A DNA stretch of 64,000 nucleotides from Manganibacter manganicus (lineage in GTDB: Bacteria; Pseudomonadota; Alphaproteobacteria; Rhizobiales; Rhizobiaceae), in assembly GCF_002075885.1 (NCBI RefSeq), contig NZ_MDET01000034.1, positions 1 to 64,000 on the forward strand. The letters are read 5' to 3'. Under the pieces are notes generated by a model. It did no database searches. It had not been told where the DNA came from and saw only the letters and a list, made by a program, of their open reading frames with translations. The position numbers and the translations under genes are program-made. Positions 25,418 to 34,699 of this stretch are shown one piece after another; position 1 is the first letter of the stretch, and every line of letters starts with the position of its first letter.

Positions 25418-27013
25418 ATGTCCGAAGCCGCCAGCATGGAAGTCCATCATCATCCGGCCTTTTTCCGACGCTGGATATGGTCCACCAACCATAAGGACAT
25501 CGGCACGCTCTACCTGATATTCTCGATCATCGCGGGCATTCTCGGCACCGGGCTTTCGGTGCTGATCCGCATGGAACTTCAGGAACCAGGCCTCCAGATA
25601 TTCACCGATCCGAGCAGCTACAATGTCGTCGTCAGCGCGCACGGCCTGGTGATGATCTTCTTCGTGCTCATGCCGGCGCTGATCGGCGGCTTCGGCAACT
25701 GGATGGTGCCCATCATGATCGGTGCGCCGGACATGGCCTTTCCGCGCATGAACAACGTCTCGTTCTGGCTGCTGGTCTCGGCCTTCATCCTGTTCCTCAC
25801 ATCGCTGTTTGTGCCGGGCGCACCGGGCTCAAACGGCCATAGCGGCGGCTGGACGCTCTATCCGCCCTATTCGACGGTCGGCCAGCCGGGTCCGGCGGTC
25901 GATCTCGTCATCCTGTCGATCCATCTGGCGGGAGCATCCTCGATCCTTGGCGCCATCAACTTCATCACCACCATTCTCAACATGCGCGCGCCGGGCATGA
26001 CCATGCACAAGATGCCGCTCTTCGCATGGTCGATGCTGGTGACGGCCTTCATGCTGCTGTTTTCGCTGCCGGTACTGGCCGGGGCGATCACCATGCTTTT
26101 GACCGACCGCAACTTCGGCACCACCTTCTTCGAGCCGGCAGGCGGCGGCGACCCGATCCTCTATCAGCATCTGTTCTGGTTCTTCGGCCATCCGGAAGTC
26201 TACATCATGATCCTGCCGGGCTTTGGCATCGTCAGCCATGTGATTTCCACCTTCTCCAAGAAGCCGATCTTCGGCTATCTGGGCATGGCCTATGCCATGG
26301 TGGCCATCGCCGTCATCGGTTTCGTCGTGTGGGCGCACCACATGTTCACCACCGGCATTTCGGTGGACACGCAACGCTATTTCGCCTTCGCCTCGATGGT
26401 CATCGCCGTGCCGACAGGCGTCAAGGTGTTCTCATGGCTGGCGACCATGTGGGGCGGCTCCATCACCTTCAAGACGCCCATGCTGTGGGCCGCCGGCTTC
26501 GTGCTTCTGTTCACCATCGGCGGCGTCACCGGCGTCCAGCTCGCCAATCCGAGCATCGACCGGCTGTTCCAGGACACCTATTACGTCATCGCGCACTTCC
26601 ACTATGTGCTGTCGCTGGGCGCCGCTTTCGCCATCTTCGCCGGCTTCTACTACTGGTTCCCGAAAATGACCGGCTACATGTACAGCGAAACACTGGGAAA
26701 GCTGCATTTCTGGCTGATGTTCATCGGCGTCAATCTGGTGTTCTTCCCGCAACATTTTCTCGGGCTGGCCGGCATGCCGCGCCGCTATGCGGACTATCCG
26801 GACGCCTTCGCGGGCTGGAATTTCGTCTCCTCGATCGGCTCCTACATCTCCACTTTGGGGATGCTGGTGTTCTTCATCATGATTGTCGAGGCCTTCGCCA
26901 GGAAGCGCGTCGCCGGTGACAATCCGTGGGGTGAAGGCGCGACCACGCTGGAGTGGATACTGTCTTCGCCGCCGCCCTATCACCAATTCGAGCGCCTGCC
27001 GCGGATACGCTAG
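25418..27013 (+). CDS. ctaD: Cytochrome c oxidase subunit I (aa3 type)
   Basis: Catalytic subunit of a haem-copper oxidase, 531 residues with about 12 membrane helices. The residues of type-A1 oxidases are present: haem and CuB histidines in AHGLVMIFF, FFGHPEVYI, WAHHMFTTG and AHFHYVLSLG; the cross-linked Tyr in HPEVY; the D-channel Asp in APDMAFPRMNN; the K-channel Thr/Lys in PTGVKVFSWLATMWGG. The start follows GGAGGGAATGTC. No subunit II, III or assembly factor lies in the window, and a strong terminator follows directly. It may use subunits encoded elsewhere, or be a second, regulated copy linked to the NsrR-like neighbour. Confidence 0.95.
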   Translation: MSEAASMEVHHHPAFFRRWIWSTNHKDIGTLYLIFSIIAGILGTGLSVLIRMELQEPGLQIFTDPSSYNVVVSAHGLVMIFFVLMPALIGGFGNWMVPIMIGAPDMAFPRMNNVSFWLLVSAFILFLTSLFVPGAPGSNGHSGGWTLYPPYSTVGQPGPAVDLVILSIHLAGASSILGAINFITTILNMRAPGMTMHKMPLFAWSMLVTAFMLLFSLPVLAGAITMLLTDRNFGTTFFEPAGGGDPILYQHLFWFFGHPEVYIMILPGFGIVSHVISTFSKKPIFGYLGMAYAMVAIAVIGFVVWAHHMFTTGISVDTQRYFAFASMVIAVPTGVKVFSWLATMWGGSITFKTPMLWAAGFVLLFTIGGVTGVQLANPSIDRLFQDTYYVIAHFHYVLSLGAAFAIFAGFYYWFPKMTGYMYSETLGKLHFWLMFIGVNLVFFPQHFLGLAGMPRRYADYPDAFAGWNFVSSIGSYISTLGMLVFFIMIVEAFARKRVAGDNPWGEGATTLEWILSSPPPYHQFERLPRIR

Positions 27014-27025
27014 AAAATCCGCCGG

Positions 27026-27065
27026 ACGGTCAAGGCCCTGCCATCCTTAGCAGGGCCTTGACTGT
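27026..27065. terminator. Strong bidirectional hairpin terminator
   Basis: GTCAAGGCCCTGC at 27029-27041 pairs perfectly with GCAGGGCCTTGAC at 27050-27062 around an 8-base loop; three more pairs (one wobble) extend the stem to 27026-27065. It lies between convergent ctaD and the RND gene. The T-run on the plus strand is broken (CTT), but the stem is very stable. Confidence 0.75.
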
Positions 27066-27176
27066 CTTGGAATCGTGCTTGAACTCGTTGTGGCGGCGCT
27101 GTTGCATTGGGAGCAGGCCGAGTGCACCGTTCTCGCAGTGGGTGCTGACCGTGCAGATCCCGGATGCGGCCTTGGA

Positions 27177-30100
27177 TCACACGGTTTGGTGGTCGGATTC
27201 CATTCGACCATCCGCAATTGGCGTGATCGTCACGGCCCCCGCATGCTTGAGCGGCCGGCGCCCGCCCAAATGCCGGATGGCGACATAGAAGACCGGCGTC
27301 AAGAAGATGCCGAATGCCGTGACGCCGATCATTCCCGCGAAGACCGCGACACCCATTGCTGAGCGCATTTCCGCCCCAGCTCCGGTTGACGTGACGAGCG
27401 GCACCACGCCCATAATGAACGCCATTGAAGTCATCAGGATAGGCCGAAGCCTTAGCCGACTTGCTTCGATCGCGGCCTCTTTTGGCGTTTTTCCCGCAAG
27501 TTCGAGCTCGCGCGCGAATTCCACGATCAATATGGCGTTCTTTGCGGAAAGGCCAACGAGCACCATAAAGCCGATCTGCGTGAAGATGTTGTTATCTCCA
27601 TGAGTAAGCCAGACGCCGGTCAGGGCGGCCAGAAGTCCCATCGGAACGATCAGGATGATCGCGATCGGAAGGGCGAGGCTTTCATATTGGGCGGCCAAGA
27701 CCAGGAAGACCAGTAATATGGCGAGCGGAAAAATAATCGCCCCCGAATGCCCGGCGATGATCTGCTGGTAGGTGAGGTCCGTCCATTCGAACGCGACTCC
27801 CTTCGGCAGGGTCTGCGCCGCGATGCGCTCCACAGCCGCCTGCGCCTCGCCGGATGAATAACCCGGAGCCGGGCCGCCATTGATGTCGGCCGACAGGAAG
27901 CCATTGTATCGCACGACGCGCTCCGGCCCCGTGGCCGGCTCGACCTTCAGTAACGCCGATAGCGGCACCATCTCCCCGGATTTCGAGCGCACCTCCAGCC
28001 GACCGATATCATCGGCATGACTGCGATAGGAGGCATCCGCCTGGACCCGCACGGAATAGGTTCGTCCAAACCGGTTGAAATCATTCACGTAGAGCGAACC
28101 AAGATAGATCTGGAGCGTGTTGAAAATATCGGTTACCGAAACACCAAGCTGATGCGCCCTGGTGCGGTCGAGATCGGCGAAGAGCTGCGGTACGTTAATT
28201 TGGTAGCTCGAGAAAAGCCCTGCCAATTCCGGCGCCTGATAGGCTTTGGCGAGGAATGCCTTCGTCGCGTCGTCAAGCGCCCTATAGCCCAGTCCGGCGC
28301 GGTCCTCGATCTGAAGCTTGAAGCCACCGATCGTGCCAAGGCCCTGGACAGGCGGCGGCGGGAACATGGCAATGAAAGCGTCGCGGATCCCGGCATATTG
28401 TGTGTTTAGTGCTTGCGCGATCGCCCCGCTGGAGAGCTCCGCACCCTCCCGCTGCTCGAACGGCTTCAGCGTCACGAAAACGATGCCCGCATTGGAGCTG
28501 TTGGTGAAACCGTTGATCGACAGGCCTGGAAAGGCGATTGTATTCTCCACCCCCGGCTGCTTGAGTGCGATGTCGCTCATCTGGCGGATCACGCTCTCCG
28601 TGCGGTCGAGGGTCGCTCCATCCGGAAGCTGCGCAAAACCAACGAGATACTGCTTGTCTTGTGCCGGCACAAAGCCGCCGGGAACCGTTTTGAACATTGC
28701 AAAAGTTGCTGCCGCAAGAAGAAGATAGACCCCCATCACAAGCGTCTTGCGCGAAACAAGGCGCCCGACAGCCCCGCCATAGGCCGCCGAACTGCGTGTG
28801 AAGAAGCGGTTGAAGCCCTGGAAGAACCGTCCGAACACAAAGTCCATCGCGCGGGTAACTCGGTCCTTCGGTGCATTGTGCGATGGTAGCAGCAAGGCTG
28901 CCAGCGCTGGCGAGAGCGTAAGCGAATTGAAGGCGGAGATCACCGTCGAGATCGCTATCGTGAGGGCGAACTGCTGGTAAAACTCCCCGCTCAGACCTGT
29001 GATGAAAGCAAGCGGAACAAAAACCGCAACCAATACCAGGGCAATTGCGACGATCGGCCCGGAGACTTCGCGCATAGCCTGATAAGTCGCTTCGCGCGGT
29101 GTCAGGCCCTCTTCGATGTTGCGCTCTACATTCTCCACCACGACGATGGCGTCATCGACGACGATGCCGATCGCCAGCACCAGACCGAACAGACTGAGTG
29201 CATTGATCGAAAAGCCAAGCAGATACATCGCCGCGAAGGTACCGATCACCGATACAGGTACTGCGATGAGCGGAATTATCGAGGCGCGCCATGTCTGCAG
29301 GAACAGGATGACCACGAGCACGACCAATACGATCGCTTCGAGCAGCGTATGGACCACGGCGTCGATAGAGGCACGCACGAACTGCGTTGTATCATAGACA
29401 ATCTGGTATTTTACGCCCTCCGGCATGGATTGTTGGAGTTCGTCCATCACGTTGCGTACGGCGTCGGAGATTTCGATGGCGTTGGATCCCGGTGCCTGGA
29501 AGATCGGAATGGCGACCGCCGGCTTGTTGGCAAGCAGAGACCGCAGTGAGTAGTCCGCCGCGCCAAGCTCGACGCGGGCGACGTCTCGCAGACGCGTAAT
29601 GGCGCCCCCCTCGCTTGTCTTTACAATGATGTCGCCGAACTCATCCGCGGTCTCGAGCCGCCCTTGGGCGTTGACCGAAAGCTGCAGGTTCAGGCCGTCC
29701 TCGCCAGGCGAAGCACCGATGATACCCGCCGCTGCCTGGACATTCTGTTCGCGGATTGCAGTGACGACATCACTCGCGGAAAGCTGCCGCTCGGCAAGCT
29801 TTTCAGGATCAAGCCACACGCGCATGGAATAATCGCCAGAGCCGAACACCTGCACATCACCGACGCCGTCGATCCTTGCCAATCTGTCCTTGACATTGAG
29901 GACGGCGTAGTTGCGAAGATAGGTGACGTCGTAGCGGCCCTGCGGCGAGAGCAGATGGACGACCATCATCAGGTCCGGCGAACTCTTGACCGTGGTGATG
30001 CCGAGAGTGCGTACTTCCTCAGGAAGCCTCGCCTCGGCCTGAGATACGCGGTTCTGGACGAGTTGCTGCGCCTTATCCGGATCAGTGCCGAGTTTGAAAG

Positions 30101-30383
30101 TGACCGTCAGCGTCATTTGACCGTCGGTGGTCGCCTGACTGGACATGTAGAGCATGTCCTCGACGCCGTTGATCGCCTCCTCGATCGGCATGGCGACCGT
30201 TTCGGCTATCACTTTGGGATTGGCGCCTGGATACTGCGCACGCACAACGATCGATGGCGGCACGACTTCAGGATATTCAGAGATCGGCAATGACCGAAGG
30301 CCGAGGATCCCTGCCACCAGTATCAGGACAGAAAGGACACCGGCGAAGATCGGCCGGTCTATGAAAAACCTGGAAATATTCAT
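27177..30383 (-). CDS. RND multidrug efflux permease (AcrB/MexB family)
   Basis: Inner-membrane proton-driven pump of the HAE1 family, 1068 residues. It begins with MNISRFFIDRPIFAGVLSVL, the usual first helix. The proton-relay residues are visible: the Asp pair in GIVVDDAIVVVENVERN (helix 4) and Lys in LSAKNAILIVEFARE (helix 10). The large periplasmic loops are complete and the C-terminal end is of normal length. It is preceded by its membrane-fusion protein gene (132 bp). No outer-membrane TolC-type gene is present in the window, so the pump must use a channel encoded elsewhere. Substrates cannot be predicted. A LysR regulator upstream probably controls the operon. Confidence 0.95.
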   Translation of the reverse strand: MNISRFFIDRPIFAGVLSVLILVAGILGLRSLPISEYPEVVPPSIVVRAQYPGANPKVIAETVAMPIEEAINGVEDMLYMSSQATTDGQMTLTVTFKLGTDPDKAQQLVQNRVSQAEARLPEEVRTLGITTVKSSPDLMMVVHLLSPQGRYDVTYLRNYAVLNVKDRLARIDGVGDVQVFGSGDYSMRVWLDPEKLAERQLSASDVVTAIREQNVQAAAGIIGASPGEDGLNLQLSVNAQGRLETADEFGDIIVKTSEGGAITRLRDVARVELGAADYSLRSLLANKPAVAIPIFQAPGSNAIEISDAVRNVMDELQQSMPEGVKYQIVYDTTQFVRASIDAVVHTLLEAIVLVVLVVILFLQTWRASIIPLIAVPVSVIGTFAAMYLLGFSINALSLFGLVLAIGIVVDDAIVVVENVERNIEEGLTPREATYQAMREVSGPIVAIALVLVAVFVPLAFITGLSGEFYQQFALTIAISTVISAFNSLTLSPALAALLLPSHNAPKDRVTRAMDFVFGRFFQGFNRFFTRSSAAYGGAVGRLVSRKTLVMGVYLLLAAATFAMFKTVPGGFVPAQDKQYLVGFAQLPDGATLDRTESVIRQMSDIALKQPGVENTIAFPGLSINGFTNSSNAGIVFVTLKPFEQREGAELSSGAIAQALNTQYAGIRDAFIAMFPPPPVQGLGTIGGFKLQIEDRAGLGYRALDDATKAFLAKAYQAPELAGLFSSYQINVPQLFADLDRTRAHQLGVSVTDIFNTLQIYLGSLYVNDFNRFGRTYSVRVQADASYRSHADDIGRLEVRSKSGEMVPLSALLKVEPATGPERVVRYNGFLSADINGGPAPGYSSGEAQAAVERIAAQTLPKGVAFEWTDLTYQQIIAGHSGAIIFPLAILLVFLVLAAQYESLALPIAIILIVPMGLLAALTGVWLTHGDNNIFTQIGFMVLVGLSAKNAILIVEFARELELAGKTPKEAAIEASRLRLRPILMTSMAFIMGVVPLVTSTGAGAEMRSAMGVAVFAGMIGVTAFGIFLTPVFYVAIRHLGGRRPLKHAGAVTITPIADGRMESDHQTV

Positions 30384-30515
30384 CTCACGTCCCCCTTCGG
30401 GCGTGTAAATCTGGCTTCAAGGATCGATCGCTGCCGATGAATGTGTCGACCGCGACTGCATGTTGATGTTTTCGACTGACCAGGCACGTCGACCGGTAGT
30501 ACCAGTAGCCGACCA

Positions 30516-31721
30516 CTAGAATCCGGCAGCGGATGCCTGCTCTACAGGGCCTGTCGGCAAGGGCTGCGGATCGATGAAGGCGCCTGAGCGCACGCGCTGC
30601 AGACCGTCGACGACGACGCGCTCACCCGGCTTCAGACCACTCGCAACAATGCGCAGGCCATTGACCCAATCGCCGAGTTCGACTTGGCGGTAACTGAGTT
30701 GATTGTTTTTGCCCACCACCAGGACGAACCTCTTGTCCTGGTCGGCTCCAATCGCCTTCTCGCTGATGAGGAGCTGCGGCTGCGGCTTGGGCTGCCCGAT
30801 GCGCACCCGCACGAACTGCCCCGGAATCAAGAGAGCGTCGGGATTATCGAAAGCCGCCCTGACCTGAACCGTGCCGCTTCCCGTATCGACCCTGTTGTTG
30901 ACAAACTGAAGGTGACCGTGAATCGGCCCGCCGGCCGCACCTGCCGCCTCAATCTCGACGGGAATGCGTCCGATAGGCCGCATTCCGTCATCGCCAGACG
31001 GTAGCCCGCCCAAAGCCCGACCGAGTACCTGTTCGCTGACATCGAAGCTCGCATAGATCGGATCGGTGGAGACAAGTGTCGTTAGTACCGGCGATCCGGC
31101 ACCCGCGGTGACCAGATTACCGACCGTGATCTGCCGCTTGCCGACACGCCCCGAGATCGGCGCGCGGATTTCCGTGTAGCCAAGATCAAGCTGTGCTGAT
31201 TGCAAGGCCGCTTCGGCCGAACGCAAGGCGGCATCTGCCTCGTGATAAGCGCTACGCCGCTGATCGAGGGCACTTTGCGAGACCGTTCGACTTTCGATGA
31301 GCTTGCGCCCCCGCTCGAGTTCAAGCTTTGTCAGTTCGACGCGTGCCTGAGCCGCCGAAACCTGAGCCTGGGCCTCGGCAACTGCCGCTTCATAGGGAGC
31401 CGGATCGATCTTGACGAGCAGATCGCCCTTCTTCACCAGCGCTCCCTCACGGAAATTGACGGCCAGAATTGCCCCGGCGACTCGCGAGCGCAGGTCGACG
31501 CGGTCGACGGCTTCAAGCCGCCCCGAAAACTCCTGCCACGTGGTCACGTCTTGCGGCTTGAGGGTCACGACCGAGACCGGAACTGCCGGTGCCGGCGCGG
31601 CTGCCGCCGGTCCGGCCTTTGCATCGCTGGCACGGTCCATGATGATCGAGACTGCGGCGACAGAGACGACAAGTCCCAGTCCGGCGCCCATGAGGAGCCG
31701 GCGAGTGATGATAGATTCCAT
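30516..31721 (-). CDS. RND efflux periplasmic adaptor (AcrA family)
   Basis: Membrane-fusion protein of 401 residues linking the RND pump to an outer-membrane channel. An N-terminal membrane anchor (RRLLMGAGLGLVVSVAAVSII) lacks a lipobox. The lipoyl halves are VDLRSRVAGAILAVNFREGALVKKGD and APISGRVGKRQITVGNLV; the alpha-hairpin lies between them (AQVSAAQARVELTKLELERG, rich in Ala, Glu, Gln), and the beta-barrel follows (PIYASFDVSEQVL). It lies between the esterase-like gene and the pump gene, all on the minus strand with gaps of 46 and 132 bp, and is presumably one transcript. Confidence 0.94.
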   Translation of the reverse strand: MESIITRRLLMGAGLGLVVSVAAVSIIMDRASDAKAGPAAAAPAPAVPVSVVTLKPQDVTTWQEFSGRLEAVDRVDLRSRVAGAILAVNFREGALVKKGDLLVKIDPAPYEAAVAEAQAQVSAAQARVELTKLELERGRKLIESRTVSQSALDQRRSAYHEADAALRSAEAALQSAQLDLGYTEIRAPISGRVGKRQITVGNLVTAGAGSPVLTTLVSTDPIYASFDVSEQVLGRALGGLPSGDDGMRPIGRIPVEIEAAGAAGGPIHGHLQFVNNRVDTGSGTVQVRAAFDNPDALLIPGQFVRVRIGQPKPQPQLLISEKAIGADQDKRFVLVVGKNNQLSYRQVELGDWVNGLRIVASGLKPGERVVVDGLQRVRSGAFIDPQPLPTGPVEQASAAGF

Positions 31722-31767
31722 TGCTTTTGTCCTTTACGGCTCGAAGCCGACCAGAGAAGTTTACCGG

Positions 31768-32595
31768 CTAGTGAGACAACGCCCCCACTTCGTGAAAGAA
31801 CGCGGCGAACTCGCCGCATACGGTCTCCTCCCAGTCCCGCTTTACATCTGTGCAATCCGCATAACTGGCTGGCCAGCCGGTTCGGCTAGTCAGGATATGT
31901 TGGCGCACAGCCACCCCTGCCTCCCGCAGGCGTCTTGCGTAATCGAGGCTTTCGTCATGCATCGGGTCGTCTTGTGCGGTGATGACCAGTGCCGGCGCAA
32001 CACCGGCGAGACGCTGGCAATAAGCGGGCGCCGCGTAGGGATGGCAGGCCCTGGCGGACGAGCCCAGATAGCGATTCCAGCCTTCTGCCCACCGGCACTG
32101 ATCCGAAAATGTCTCCTCACGGAATGATACGGTCGCCATGTATGGATCGAGCATCGGCGACAGCAAAATCTGCCCCTGTAGCGCGCTCGGCAACTGGTCC
32201 CTTGCCATTAAAGCCAGACCCGCCGCCAGATTGCCGCCGGCTTCTTCTCCGGCAACCAGGAGAAATGACTTCCGACCTGCGAGCTTTGCACATCGCTGGC
32301 GCAACGACGTCAAAACGGCGAACGCGAAGCGCAGCGCAGAAGGAAAAGGTTTTTCGTTCGCCACTGTGTAGTCGGCTGAAACAACGATTGCACCGGCGCG
32401 AGCCAACTGAAAGGCGATCCGTTCTCCACCGGCGAGTGAACCGCCAAGGAAACGTCCCCCATGCAGGTGCAGGACAAGCGGCGGTGCGGGGTGCGCACCA
32501 GAGCATTTATAGATTCGAACCGGTACCGGGCCGGCCGCGTCACAGTCGAGGATTTCCTCTCGCCAGTTCATTTTCCTGTTCGCCCATCCTGGCAT
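31768..32595 (-). CDS. Alpha/beta-hydrolase-fold protein lacking catalytic Ser (pseudo-esterase)
   Basis: A 275-residue cytosolic protein with the fold of the hormone-sensitive-lipase/acetyl-esterase family. The oxyanion motif is present (LVLHLHGGRFLGGSLAGG). The nucleophile elbow, normally GDSAGGN, reads GEEAGGN, so the catalytic Ser is Glu; the codons GAAGAA are clear. The acid position is retained (QDDPMHDES), but the usual C-terminal His (HGF) is not seen; the corresponding region reads TSRTGWPASY. It is therefore probably not an esterase in the usual sense; a ligand-sensing or structural role is possible. It is first in the RND operon, divergent from the LysR gene. The start may also be the internal ATG at 32571. 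Confidence 0.82.
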   Translation of the reverse strand: MPGWANRKMNWREEILDCDAAGPVPVRIYKCSGAHPAPPLVLHLHGGRFLGGSLAGGERIAFQLARAGAIVVSADYTVANEKPFPSALRFAFAVLTSLRQRCAKLAGRKSFLLVAGEEAGGNLAAGLALMARDQLPSALQGQILLSPMLDPYMATVSFREETFSDQCRWAEGWNRYLGSSARACHPYAAPAYCQRLAGVAPALVITAQDDPMHDESLDYARRLREAGVAVRQHILTSRTGWPASYADCTDVKRDWEETVCGEFAAFFHEVGALSH

Positions 32596-32737
32596 TCACA
32601 TCGGCACTTCGCCACCCGGACGTCCGTATCGCACAAGCCACCTGACAACTGCATGTCAGGTATCCGGCAAGACGCCGTACTGTTAAGCTAGATGGTATTG
32701 TTCTTGCCTGGGAAAAGATGGACAAAACGGAGAACAC

Positions 32738-32755
32738 TGTTCATAATCATGAACA
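32738..32755. promoter_or_regulatory. Inverted repeat before the LysR gene
   Basis: TGTTCAT at 32738-32744 and ATGAACA at 32749-32755 form a perfect 7-bp inverted repeat with a 4-base spacer, in an AT-rich part of the 181-bp divergent region, 21 bp before the LysR ATG. It contains T-N-A type symmetry as LysR-type sites do. It may be the autoregulatory operator and also control the RND operon. Confidence 0.5.
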
Positions 32756-32776
32756 ATCAATCATCTGAGAACTTTC

Positions 32777-33697
32777 ATGGATCAACTTGCTGCGATGCGG
32801 GCCTTCGTCAGAGTTGTCGAAGCCGGGAATTTCACGCGGGCTTCAGACACACTTTCGACGCCCAAGGCCACTGTCACCAAACTCATCCAAAACCTGGAGG
32901 CGCATCTTCGCTCCAAGCTGCTGAATCGCACCACTCGTCGCGTTCTGGTGACTCCGGACGGGGCGCTCTATTACGAACGTGCCATACGAGTTCTTGCCGA
33001 CATTGATGAACTCGACAGCAGCATGGCCTCGTCAGGAACGTTGCCACGAGGCAAGCTGCGCGTTGAAATGCCAGGAGCGCTTGCCAGCATGATCGTTGTT
33101 CCTGCGCTCTGCGGCTTCCATGAAGCCTATCCGGATATCAGCATCGACCTCGGCGTTTCCGACCGGCAGAACGACATTCTCGCCGAGAACGTCGACTGTG
33201 CGGTACGGGTTGGCGAACTGTCGGACCAATCACTTATCGCCCGAAGGATTTCTTCGATGCGCATGGTCACCTGCGCCGCGTCGTCCTATCTGAAGAAGTT
33301 CGGGGAACCCCGTCATCCTCGCGATCTGCAGGAACGTCATCACATTGTCAGTTATTTCCGGCCGCAGAACGGGAGCCAGGTTCCATTCATCTTTTGCCGC
33401 GACGGTGAGCGGATCGAAGTCGTCCGCAACTGCATCGTCTCTGTCGATGAGGCACTGACCTACGTTTCCGCGATTAAGGCCGGACTCGGTCTCGCGCAAG
33501 CCCCGCTCTTCATGGTCCGTGATGCCATGAAGACAGGGGCTCTCGACCCGGTCCTGATTGAATGGGATCCTGATCCGCTGCCGATCCATGTCGTATATCC
33601 ACCGAACCGGCATCTCAGCAACAGGCTCCGGGTCTTCGTTGACTGGGCAGCAAATCTCTTCGCCAACTCTGGGATCGATCGACCATTGACGACTTAA
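32777..33697 (+). CDS. LysR-family transcriptional regulator
   Basis: DNA-binding regulator of 306 residues. The winged helix lies at residues 1-60 (MDQLAAMRAFVRVVEAGNFT; ASDTLSTPKATVTKLIQNLE; TPDGALYYERA). The substrate-binding domain follows (GKLRVEMPGALASMIVVPAL; VDCAVRVGELSDQSLIARRI), of the subgroup related to PgrR/DsdC-like aromatic or drug sensors. The start is an ATG with AT-rich leader and weak ribosome binding (CTGAGAAC). It is divergent from the pseudo-esterase/adaptor/pump operon and is its probable regulator. Confidence 0.93.
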   Translation: MDQLAAMRAFVRVVEAGNFTRASDTLSTPKATVTKLIQNLEAHLRSKLLNRTTRRVLVTPDGALYYERAIRVLADIDELDSSMASSGTLPRGKLRVEMPGALASMIVVPALCGFHEAYPDISIDLGVSDRQNDILAENVDCAVRVGELSDQSLIARRISSMRMVTCAASSYLKKFGEPRHPRDLQERHHIVSYFRPQNGSQVPFIFCRDGERIEVVRNCIVSVDEALTYVSAIKAGLGLAQAPLFMVRDAMKTGALDPVLIEWDPDPLPIHVVYPPNRHLSNRLRVFVDWAANLFANSGIDRPLTT

Positions 33698-33730
33698 CAC
33701 CCGCGCGATCGACTGGCGAAGGTTTACTAC

Positions 33731-33749
33731 ATTAGTTGGAACTAATTTT
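33731..33749. terminator. Weak AT-rich hairpin between convergent genes
   Basis: ATTAGT at 33731-33736 and ACTAAT at 33741-33746 pair around TGGA and are followed by TTT. It lies between the convergent LysR and permease genes, where a terminator is expected. The stem is short and AT-rich. Confidence 0.3.
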
Positions 33750-34696
33750 CAGCGTTCCGTACGCGGCCCACCGGCGGCGGTAATCACACCGACGATGATC
33801 AAGCCGGTGAGCACGAGGCGCACGCCAACACTGAAGCCGAACGTGTTGAGCATGGTGAGTAATAGCACGAGAAAGAGTGCCGCGCCCCATACGCCAGGGA
33901 CATTGGCCTTGCCACCGGCAACCGATGTTCCGCCGATGACAACGACGGCGATCGAAGCCAACAGATATTCGTTGCCGATATCGACATTGGCGCCACGAAA
34001 ATAGGCGGCGAGCAAGGCACCGTCGAGGCCGCCTAGTGTGCCGCACAACGCATAGGTTATGAAGCTTGTGCGGTGCACCTTCACCCCTGCGAGCTTTGCC
34101 GCCCTCATGTTCTGCCCGATGGCGAGCACCGAACGTCCATAGACCGTGCGGTTGAGCGCTATCGCAGCTGCAATTGCCAGCACGATTCCCAATATCGCCA
34201 GGACCGGAATGCCGAAATATCTGAGATTGGCGAAATCCGCGAAGCCGGGCGGCGGCTTGATCTGCAGGCCGCGTCCGTAGCTGATGTCGATCGACTGGAT
34301 GATGAAGGCCGCCGAGAGCGTCGCGATGATCGGCGGGATGCGCAGCGCCCGGATCAGGAGATAGTTGGCCGTGCCGACGGCGAAGCCGCTGGCGAGAGCA
34401 GCCATCAGCCCGATGGCCAGCATGCTGTCGCTGCCGTCCATGACTTTCATCGCGACCGCGCTCGCCAGGCCGATATTGGCGGGCAGAGACAGGTCGATAT
34501 TGCCAGGCCCGAGCGTGATGACGAACATCTGGCCGATGCCGACGATCACCATGAAGACGGCCAGCGCCAAAGCTGCTGTTATCATGCCGCCTCCGCCATG
34601 GCCGCCGGTAAAGGCCACCGTCGCTGCCCAGACTATGAATGCTCCCACGAACGACCAGATCCATGGTTTTGCCAGAAGTGCTCGAGCCCGCTCCAT
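33749..34696 (-). CDS. Sugar ABC transporter permease (second system, subunit 2)
   Basis: Inner-membrane permease of the CUT2/ribose class, 315 residues, with about nine hydrophobic segments. The family hallmark is GPGNIDLSLPANIGLASAVAM (first half) and VVVIGGTSVAGGKANVPGVW (second half). It begins 3 bp after the stop of the other permease gene and is the last gene of the operon. Two different permeases in one CUT2 operon suggest a heterodimeric channel. The Glu/Arg ATPase-contact region is visible in IGQNMRAAKLAGVKVHR. Confidence 0.9.
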   Translation of the reverse strand: MERARALLAKPWIWSFVGAFIVWAATVAFTGGHGGGGMITAALALAVFMVIVGIGQMFVITLGPGNIDLSLPANIGLASAVAMKVMDGSDSMLAIGLMAALASGFAVGTANYLLIRALRIPPIIATLSAAFIIQSIDISYGRGLQIKPPPGFADFANLRYFGIPVLAILGIVLAIAAAIALNRTVYGRSVLAIGQNMRAAKLAGVKVHRTSFITYALCGTLGGLDGALLAAYFRGANVDIGNEYLLASIAVVVIGGTSVAGGKANVPGVWGAALFLVLLLTMLNTFGFSVGVRLVLTGLIIVGVITAAGGPRTER

Positions 34697-34699
34697 CGT

